A stretch of 5,011 nucleotides of DNA. It comes from Myxococcaceae bacterium (GTDB lineage: Bacteria > Myxococcota > Myxococcia > Myxococcales > Myxococcaceae). Where the stretch lies: contig JAGSPQ010000378.1 of the NCBI GenBank assembly GCA_018262385.1, positions 1-5,011 of the forward strand, written 5' to 3'. Positions 1-5,011 of this stretch are shown here, in pieces. The position numbers and the translations under genes are program-made. The notes under the pieces were generated by a model. The model did no database searches. It saw nothing but the letters and a program-made list of their open reading frames with translations, and was not told where the DNA came from. The first letter of the stretch is position 1. Every line of letters begins with the position of its first letter.

Positions 1-392
1 AGATCCAGCATCCGGTACATCACCCCCATGTCGGAGAAGCCGGGGGCTGCCATCAGGAACCGGCGCAGCGCCTGCGACTTCATCGCCGCGTCGGCCAGCA
101 GCTTCATCGGCAGCGTGTCCTGGAGGAACCGCCGGTGCCCCATCGACGGGGTGAGCAGGCAGCCCCAGATGTCCTTCGCGATGCTCTGCGGCTCGTCGGT
201 CAGCGCGCGAACGCCCAGCGCGAGCGAGATCGCCGAGGGGGTGTCCTCGTGGGCGGCGATCTCGGCGATCAGCACCCGCTTGCCGGTGCCGGCGAAGATG
301 CGGGCGATCGCCGCGGCGACCGTCGTCTTGCCGACGCCGCCCTTGCCGGTGACGATCACCAACCGGCGCTGCGCGAGGTCGAGCAATGCCAC
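1..392 (-). CDS. ArsA/Get3-family ATPase, N-terminal part (gene cut by window edge)
   Basis: This is the first 130 full codons of a P-loop ATPase of the SIMIBI class, ArsA/Get3 (anion-transporting ATPase) branch. Seen: a deviant Walker A motif GKGGVGKTT at residues 16-24, with the signature lysine K17 as well as K22, reached by a short strand (LVIVTG). The second strand RVLIAEIAAHED (39-50) lies where ArsA/Get3 proteins carry the STDPAHN switch I segment. There the usual catalytic Asp aligns with Ile45, with Glu44 beside it, so the switch is atypical. No signal peptide or membrane segment is visible, so the protein should be cytosolic. The GTG start was chosen because GAGGG lies 6 nt upstream and the P-loop then sits at the usual distance from the N-terminus. 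It follows the 638-aa gene by 13 bp on the same strand, so the two probably form one operon. Family-level function (ATP-driven handling of a client protein or ligand) is known; the client here is not. Membership of the superfamily is nearly certain, exact subfamily is not. Confidence 0.9.
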   Translation of the reverse strand, partial: MALLDLAQRRLVIVTGKGGVGKTTVAAAIARIFAGTGKRVLIAEIAAHEDTPSAISLALGVRALTDEPQSIAKDIWGCLLTPSMGHRRFLQDTLPMKLLADAAMKSQALRRFLMAAPGFSDMGVMYRMLD

Positions 393-398
393 CTGAAG

Positions 399-403
399 CC
401 CTC
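399..403 (-). promoter_or_regulatory. Ribosome binding site for the ArsA-like gene
   Basis: GAGGG on the minus strand, 6 nt before the GTG at 392. It decides the GTG start, as there is no ATG nearby at the N-terminus. It lies between the stop of the 638-aa gene (TAG at 406-408) and the new start. Confidence 0.6.
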
Positions 404-405
404 GA

Positions 406-2322
406 CTACCCCGGGGCGCGAACGGACACGCCGTGCTGCTTCAGGTAGGCGAGCGCGGCCGCCGAGGCCGTGCCGTCGTGCCCGTCTTTCTTCGCCGCCT
501 CGTAGTACGTCTGGTAGCTCACCCCGGAGAACCCGTAGGTCTTCGAGAAGCCGCCGAGCACCTCGTCGATGGTGTCCGAGTAGGGGCAGAACAGGTCGAG
601 GTACCCGCCGACCAGGATCAGCCCGCTGAGCATGTCCTTCTCGGTGACCTTGCCGTGATCCTTCACCGCCAGGTGCTTCTGCATCTCCATCAGCACGGTG
701 GAGGTGATCACCTCGCGGCTGCGCGAGCTGAAGCGCGAGTTGACCGACACGGTGTGGAACGTCTGCCCGTCCTTCTTCACCTCGGTGATCCGCACCTTCT
801 CTTCCGGCGGCCCGACGAACCAGCCGCCGGGGAGCATCTTGTCGCTCTTGCCCACCGTCAGCGGCGCCGAGTGGTTCGCCTCGGCGAAGTAGAAGAACGA
901 GGTGTTGGCGTAGCCGATCGCGTGGGTCAGCTTCGCGCCCGACAGTTCCTGGGGATCGTCGTCGAGCGCCGCCGGGCTGAAGACGTGCGCGCCGCCCCGG
1001 GTGGCCAGCCGGCCGGGATCGAAGAACCGATCCGGCCCGATCGCGCTCATGTCGGCCACGCCGTCGCGATCGTCGTCGCGGGTGGCGAGGTTCCGCTTGT
1101 CGTCGGGCAACATGTAGTTGCTCTCGGGCTGGATCAGGTTCGAGCCGACCACCCGCTTCTTGATGTCCGAGTAGTCGGCCCGCGCCGCGATCGACAACAT
1201 CGTCGCGTCGAGCACCTGCTTGTCGTCGCTGCCGTAGGCCGACGAGAAGGTGCTGGTGAGGTGCACCCCCGGGTACTTGGCGAGGAAGTCGCCCTGGCTC
1301 TGCTTGCCCCGGCAGTTGAACAGCTCGACCAGCTTGGTGCCGTTCATCGTCTTCGGCGCAGTGGCGAGCGCGCCGTCGATCACGCCGCCCAGCTGCGAGT
1401 GGCCCGAGTAGAGGATCAGGTTCGCTTCCGGATCGTTCATGTCGCGCAGCACGTTCTCGTCTTCCTTCTTCAGCACCACGTGCACCGGCAGCGGCGGGTT
1501 CTTTCCGGTCGAGTCGGCGATCGTCCCGCGCAGCTCGAGCGTGCCGCCCGAGTCCTTGACGACCTCGAGCCCGCGCTTCTTCCAGTTCGAGACCTCTTCG
1601 CGCCAGAACTCGTCCATCACGTAGTGGCGCACCTCGAGCTTCGGCTTGCCCGGGCCCTTGAACCACTCGTCGTACGGCGGGCGCGGCGGCAGCACCTCGG
1701 CGCGGACGGTGGCGAGCCTGGCCGCCGCCGAGGCGGGGATCTCGAGCCGGGTGAAGTCGAGGTTCACCAGCATCGACTTGCGCAGCGGCAGGCTGGGCTC
1801 GGTGGCCATCGCCTTGATGTAGGTGTTGAGCGTCGCCTCGCGGGTGCCCTTCTCCGGAGCGGTGCGCGCCAGCGACAGCAGCAACGTCGCCGCCGCCGAC
1901 CGCGCGAACAGCGGGCCCTGGGTGGTCGGCTTCTTTGCGTCATTGGCGGTGAGCGTCCCCGCCAGCTCTTTGGCGAGGGCGGTGCGCTGCGCGTTCGAGG
2001 CGTGGGCGAAGGGCGAGAACCCGGTCTCGATCAACCGGGCGGTCTCGATCCGCGCGCCGACTCCCGCCTTGCCGTTGAGCAGCAGCTCGCCGGTCTTCGA
2101 GAGCGAGATCTCGCCGGGCCCGCCTTCGCGGCGGCCGAGCATCAGGCTGCCGTCGGGCCGGGGGCGGGTGGTGTCGAAGCCTGTCCTTTGCGGCGTCGAA
2201 GGGCCGGTGGCCGGGCGGCTGGGCCGGGCCGGGGCGGCGGGAGCAGGGGCAGGGCGCACGCCCGGGTTGGCGCCCGGACGGGTGTGGGGATTGACGACCG
2301 ACGGGTCAACGCGCAGCGGCAT
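406..2322 (-). CDS. Uncharacterised 638-aa protein with a caspase/gingipain-like His-Cys core
   Basis: I do not recognise a named family. Seen, in order: a Pro/Arg/Ala-rich, probably disordered N-terminus (about 1-60) without a signal peptide; a mainly helical segment (about 90-205); an alpha/beta core (about 228-390); a DxDxDGxxD loop (D416, D418, D420, D424); and a mixed C-terminal region (about 440-638) with tyrosine/phenylalanine-rich stretches. In the core, the strand LILYSGH ends at His308 and the strand KLVELFNC ends at Cys337, followed by RGK. Clan CD cysteine peptidases place a catalytic His at the end of one strand (often HG) and Cys at the end of the next. The 29-residue spacing is close to gingipain and shorter than caspase. 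A cysteine peptidase or derived fold is therefore inferred, not shown; the usual Gly after His is Ser here. The ATG start has GGAG 6 nt upstream. The ArsA-like ATPase follows by 13 bp in a likely operon, and a DUF1015 gene diverges upstream. The gene is certain, the function is open. Confidence 0.9.
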   Translation of the reverse strand: MPLRVDPSVVNPHTRPGANPGVRPAPAPAAPARPSRPATGPSTPQRTGFDTTRPRPDGSLMLGRREGGPGEISLSKTGELLLNGKAGVGARIETARLIETGFSPFAHASNAQRTALAKELAGTLTANDAKKPTTQGPLFARSAAATLLLSLARTAPEKGTREATLNTYIKAMATEPSLPLRKSMLVNLDFTRLEIPASAAARLATVRAEVLPPRPPYDEWFKGPGKPKLEVRHYVMDEFWREEVSNWKKRGLEVVKDSGGTLELRGTIADSTGKNPPLPVHVVLKKEDENVLRDMNDPEANLILYSGHSQLGGVIDGALATAPKTMNGTKLVELFNCRGKQSQGDFLAKYPGVHLTSTFSSAYGSDDKQVLDATMLSIAARADYSDIKKRVVGSNLIQPESNYMLPDDKRNLATRDDDRDGVADMSAIGPDRFFDPGRLATRGGAHVFSPAALDDDPQELSGAKLTHAIGYANTSFFYFAEANHSAPLTVGKSDKMLPGGWFVGPPEEKVRITEVKKDGQTFHTVSVNSRFSSRSREVITSTVLMEMQKHLAVKDHGKVTEKDMLSGLILVGGYLDLFCPYSDTIDEVLGGFSKTYGFSGVSYQTYYEAAKKDGHDGTASAAALAYLKQHGVSVRAPG

Positions 2323-2328
2323 TGGCGG

Positions 2329-2332
2329 CTCC
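2329..2332 (-). promoter_or_regulatory. Ribosome binding site for the 638-aa protein gene
   Basis: GGAG on the minus strand, 6 nt before the ATG at 2320-2322. It supports that ATG as the true start, which matters because the first 60 residues are low-complexity and could otherwise be doubted. Confidence 0.6.
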
Positions 2333-2344
2333 GGGAGGGACGAC

Positions 2345-2369
2345 GCGTTTTACCAGATCGAGTAAACGC
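2345..2369. repeat. 25-bp imperfect inverted repeat between divergent genes
   Basis: The left arm GCGTTTTAC (2345-2353) pairs with the right arm GTAAACGC (2362-2369) apart from one extra T in the left arm; the 8-nt centre is CAGATCGA. It overlaps the only AT-richer patch in the gap and ends 10 nt before the ATG at 2380. It may be an operator for a dimeric repressor, or an RNA hairpin in the leader of the rightward mRNA. It is not followed by a T-run, so it does not look like an intrinsic terminator. Confidence 0.45.
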
Positions 2370-2379
2370 CCGTACGCCC

Positions 2380-3600
2380 ATGGCTCTCCTCAAACCCTTC
2401 CGCGGCCTGCGTCCCCCGAAAACGAAGGTCCTCCACGTCGCGGCGCCCCCCTACGACGTGGTCAACAGCGCCGAGGCGCGCTCCTACGCCCAGGGCAACC
2501 CCGACAGCTTCTTCCAGGTCTCGCGTCCCGAGGTCGGGCTGCCGGAGGGCACCGACGAGCACTCGGACGCGGTCTACGCGCGCGGCGCGCAGAGCCTGAA
2601 GGACTTCCTGACCCGCGGGGTGCTGGTGCAGGATCCGCAGGCGCACTTCTACGTCTACCGCCAGAAGATGGGCACCCACCTGCAGACCGGGCTGGTCGCC
2701 GCGGCGAGCGTCGACGAGTACGACCGCGGGCTGATCAAGAAGCACGAGCTGACCCGGGAAGACAAAGAGGACGATCGCACCCACCACATCGACGCGCTCG
2801 ACGCCAACGACGAGCCGGTGTTCCTCGCCTACCGCGCCGCGGCGCCGATCGACGCGCTGATCGCCGAGATCACCCACGACGCCCCCGAGTACGACTTCGT
2901 CACCGACGACGGCATCGGCCACACCTTCTGGGTCGCGCCGGTCGAGTTCAACCCACTGCTGGCGGCCGCCTTCGCCCGGATCGAGGCGCTCTACATCGCC
3001 GACGGCCACCACCGCTCGGCCGCCGCCTCGCGGGTCCACACCCTGCGCCAGGGGAAGCCGGGCAACCACGACGCGTTCCTCGCGGTGGTCTTCCCGCACA
3101 ACCAGCTGCAGATCCTCGACTACAACCGGGTGGTGAAGGACCTCAACGGCGCCGACGTCCCGCACTTCCTCGCCCGGGTCGAGGAGCGCTTCAACGTCGA
3201 GAAGAGCAAGCGCCGCAAGCCCGACCAGGTGCACCACTTCGGGATGTACCTCGACGGCCAGTGGTACGCGCTGACCGCCCGCCCCGGGACGTGGGAGCAG
3301 ACGCCGACCGGCGTGCTCGACGTCACCATCCTGCAGAAGAACCTGCTCGCCCACGTGCTGGCGATCGGAGATCCCCGCACCGACAAGCGCATCGACTTCG
3401 TCGGTGGCATCCGGGGAACCGACGCGCTCGAGCAGCGGGTCGACTCGGGCTCGGCGGCGGTCGCGTTCTCGATGTTCCCCACCACCCTCGAGCAGCTGAT
3501 GGCGATCGCCGACGCGGGCGAGATCATGCCGCCGAAGTCCACCTGGTTCGAGCCGAAGCTCCGGTCGGGCCTGGTGGTGCACCCGTTCTCCTGGACGTGA
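2380..3600 (+). CDS. DUF1015 family protein (COG4198-like)
   Basis: A 406-aa protein matching the DUF1015 family along its length. Recognised blocks are: PFRGLRPP near the start (6-13); the AAPPYDVV motif (21-28); NPDSFFQVSRPE (40-51); the YRQ...QTGLV block (93-106); IKKHELTREDKEDDR (119-133), rich in charged residues; EPVFLAY (145-151); the ADGHHRSAA motif (207-215); GGIRGT (342-347); and PPKSTWFEPKLRSGL (384-398) just before the end. This is normal full length for the family. It has no signal peptide or membrane segment, so it is probably cytosolic. The biochemical role of the family is not established; the DGHHR motif recalls ParB-fold proteins such as archaeal free-serine kinase SerK, which suggests nucleotide binding (inference). 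The ATG is well placed for the family's N-terminus, but no clear Shine-Dalgarno sequence precedes it; GAG at 2360-2362 is too far away. The lipoprotein peptidase gene overlaps its stop codon by 4 nt, so the two are probably translationally coupled. Confidence 0.93.
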   Translation: MALLKPFRGLRPPKTKVLHVAAPPYDVVNSAEARSYAQGNPDSFFQVSRPEVGLPEGTDEHSDAVYARGAQSLKDFLTRGVLVQDPQAHFYVYRQKMGTHLQTGLVAAASVDEYDRGLIKKHELTREDKEDDRTHHIDALDANDEPVFLAYRAAAPIDALIAEITHDAPEYDFVTDDGIGHTFWVAPVEFNPLLAAAFARIEALYIADGHHRSAAASRVHTLRQGKPGNHDAFLAVVFPHNQLQILDYNRVVKDLNGADVPHFLARVEERFNVEKSKRRKPDQVHHFGMYLDGQWYALTARPGTWEQTPTGVLDVTILQKNLLAHVLAIGDPRTDKRIDFVGGIRGTDALEQRVDSGSAAVAFSMFPTTLEQLMAIADAGEIMPPKSTWFEPKLRSGLVVHPFSWT

Positions 3601-5006
3601 TCGGCCGGGGGCTGGCCTCGGGGCTGTTGCTGCTGCTTGCCGGCTGCGCCACCGCCCGCGGCCGCCCGGTGAGCGCGCCCGGCGAGCTCGCCTACCGGAT
3701 CTCTGGGCCCTCGACGCCCCGCGCGATCGACGTGGAGATCCTCCGGGTTCGCGGCGGGCCCGCGGCCTTCACCTTCGCCACCCCCGGAGCGGTCGAGCGC
3801 GTCCGCGCCCAGCTCGAAGACGGCGCCTTCGTCGAGCTCTCCGTGCCGGCCTCTGGCGAGCTGGACGTCCCCAACGACTGGGTCGCCCTGCGCTACCGCT
3901 TCTCGCTCGACGACGTGCACCGCTGGTTCGGCTCGACCGATCTGAGCTGGGGAGTGGCCAGTCAGGACGAGCTGCTGCTGCCCGGCGCCGCCTGGCTCTT
4001 GCGCCCGCGGGTCCCGCTGCCGGACTTGACCGCCACGATCTCGACCGCGGGGCCGGCCGCGCTGCTGCCGTGGGAGCCGCAGTCCGAAGGCCGGTGGGCG
4101 GTCAGCTCGCAGCAGCTGGCCGAGCCCGGCTTCCACGCCTTCGGCGGCCGCCGCTGCTACCTGACGGTGGGGCAGGGCCGGCTCGAGGTGGCGGTGCTGG
4201 GCGCCGAGCACCCGCTGGGCGACGCCGCGCTCTGCGAGTGGATCCGCAGCTCGGCCGCCGAGGTGCTGCAGGTGCGCGCCGAGTTCCCCGTCACCCGGGC
4301 CGCGATCTCGATCGTGCCGGTGCAGTCGAACGAGGCCAGCCCCTTCGGGCGGCTGCTGCCCAGCCACCCGCGCTCGCTCGGCTTTCTCGTCGGCAGCCAG
4401 GCCGTCTCCGAGGACTTCGCCAAAGACATCGTCGCGCTCCACGAGCTGCTGCACCTGGCCCACCCTTCGTTCGAGCCGAAGGAGACCTGGCTGACCGAGG
4501 GGCTGGCGACCTACTTCACCGAAGTCGCCCGGGCCCGCTCGGGCCGCCAGTCGCCCGAGAACGGGTGGGAAGAGCTGCTCGACGGCTTCGATCGCGGCGC
4601 CGAGGTTTCGGGCGGGATGCGGATGGACGAGGTGATCCGCGAGCAGGGCGTCGCCGGCCGCCTGCGGGCCGCGGCATGGACGGGGGTCTGGTTCCTCCTC
4701 GCGCTGGATCTCGAGCTGCGCCGCCTGACGCAAGGATTGCGCGCCCTCGACGACGTGCTCGACGCGCTCGGCAACCGCCCGATCTCGCTCGCCCAGTTCG
4801 CCGCCCAGGTCGATGCGCTCGCCGGCCAGCCGGTGTTCGAGGCGGTGTTCGCCCGCCAGCGCGGCCGCCCGGCGTTCGCGCTGCGCCAGGATCTGCTCGA
4901 CGCGCTCGGGGTCCACCGCAGCGATGGCAAGGTTCGCTTCGAAGAAGCGCCCCGCGCCGCCGAGCGCGAGGCGTTGATGCGGATCAAGGTTCGGCCCAAT
5001 CGGTAG
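3597..5006 (+). CDS. Lipoprotein with gluzincin (M61-like) zinc metallopeptidase domain
   Basis: A 469-aa predicted lipoprotein. The N-terminus is MIGRGLASG, a leucine run (10-14) and the lipobox LAGC, placing the lipidated cysteine at C17. Ala at +2 would favour the outer membrane by the E. coli rule. Residues about 30-230 look like beta-rich segments, as in the N-terminal part of M61-type proteins. The catalytic part has HELLH (H282, E283, H286) and, 15 residues on, Glu301 in WLTEGLATYF, the usual third zinc ligand and helix of gluzincins. A helical C-terminal region follows to residue 469. It should be a periplasm-facing or surface zinc peptidase; the substrate is unknown. The HExxH-x14-E spacing is shorter than the x18 of M1 aminopeptidases and fits M61-like domains with a WLxEGxAxY signature. 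The GTG start was chosen because it overlaps the DUF1015 stop (GTGA) and leads straight into the signal peptide; no good Shine-Dalgarno is seen, so coupling is likely. The stop is TAG at 5004-5006. Confidence 0.88.
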   Translation: MIGRGLASGLLLLLAGCATARGRPVSAPGELAYRISGPSTPRAIDVEILRVRGGPAAFTFATPGAVERVRAQLEDGAFVELSVPASGELDVPNDWVALRYRFSLDDVHRWFGSTDLSWGVASQDELLLPGAAWLLRPRVPLPDLTATISTAGPAALLPWEPQSEGRWAVSSQQLAEPGFHAFGGRRCYLTVGQGRLEVAVLGAEHPLGDAALCEWIRSSAAEVLQVRAEFPVTRAAISIVPVQSNEASPFGRLLPSHPRSLGFLVGSQAVSEDFAKDIVALHELLHLAHPSFEPKETWLTEGLATYFTEVARARSGRQSPENGWEELLDGFDRGAEVSGGMRMDEVIREQGVAGRLRAAAWTGVWFLLALDLELRRLTQGLRALDDVLDALGNRPISLAQFAAQVDALAGQPVFEAVFARQRGRPAFALRQDLLDALGVHRSDGKVRFEEAPRAAEREALMRIKVRPNR

Positions 5007-5011
5007 CCGCG

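Larger units (their letters stand above)
2323..2379. promoter_or_regulatory. Divergent intergenic region, likely promoters of both operons
   Basis: This 57-bp gap separates the start codons of two divergent genes, so both promoters should lie in it or reach into the flanking coding sequence. Its middle (about 2347-2366) is clearly AT-richer than anything around it. No convincing -35/-10 pair with normal spacing was found on either strand. TAAAAC on the minus strand (2347-2352) is a weak -10 candidate without a matching -35. Confidence 0.45.

Noticed and set aside
2050..2073. GKAGVGAR in the 638-aa protein as a second P-loop
   Set aside because: It lacks the Lys-Ser/Thr of Walker A, is not preceded by a clear nucleotide-binding strand, and is more simply part of a repeat of short beta turns near the N-terminus.
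2291..2296. TTGACG as a -35 box for the DUF1015 gene
   Set aside because: It lies inside the 638-aa coding region and no -10-like hexamer occurs 16-18 nt downstream.
2350..3582. 410-codon minus-strand open frame opposite DUF1015
   Set aside because: It mirrors the DUF1015 coding sequence, shows no domain or ribosome binding site, and has typical antisense composition (Val/Asp/Arg/Gly-rich).
2322..3596. Plus-strand open frame ahead of and in the same frame as the lipoprotein gene
   Set aside because: It overlaps DUF1015 in another frame, is Arg/Pro/Gly-rich low-complexity sequence, and the lipoprotein signal peptide begins only at 3597.
433..3600. Very long plus-strand open frame running antisense to the 638-aa gene and into DUF1015
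   Set aside because: Only the part from 2380 is a gene. The rest is antisense to a well-supported gene, has Arg/Val/His/Gln-rich composition without domains, and is open because stops are rare at this GC content.
3120..4916. 598-codon minus-strand open frame opposite the lipoprotein gene
   Set aside because: It crosses two plus-strand genes with clear family motifs and shows only Arg/Gly/Gln-rich antisense sequence.

Overview
The window is a very GC-rich, densely coding stretch from a bacterial chromosome. Codon third positions are almost all G or C, so long antisense frames stay open by chance. GC level, an ArsA/Get3-type ATPase, a DUF1015 protein and a large lipoprotein peptidase together fit a Myxococcota (delta-proteobacterial) genome. 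That assignment is inference; there is no rRNA or other marker gene here.

The layout is two divergent gene pairs around a 57-bp intergenic gap (2323-2379). Leftward: a 638-aa protein of no recognised family (2322-406), then, after 13 bp, an ArsA/Get3-like ATPase that starts with GTG at 392 and runs off the left edge. Rightward: a DUF1015 (COG4198-like) protein (2380-3600), whose stop overlaps by 4 nt (GTGA) the start of a lipoprotein with a gluzincin-type zinc peptidase domain (3597-5006). No RNA gene, insertion sequence, CRISPR array or convincing terminator was seen.

The most interesting gene is the 638-aa protein. Its middle has a YSGH strand end followed 29 residues later by LFNC, each preceded by a hydrophobic strand. 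This is the His/Cys layout of clan CD cysteine peptidases (caspase, gingipain and legumain type). It is followed by a DxDxDGxxD loop typical of calcium binding. It has no signal peptide and is probably co-transcribed with the ATPase.

The intergenic gap carries a 25-bp imperfect inverted repeat in the only AT-richer patch of the neighbourhood. It is a candidate operator shared by both operons, or an RNA hairpin in the leader of the DUF1015 mRNA, which lacks a clear Shine-Dalgarno sequence. How the four genes might work together is not known from sequence; each pair is likely an operon, and the right-hand pair is probably translationally coupled.
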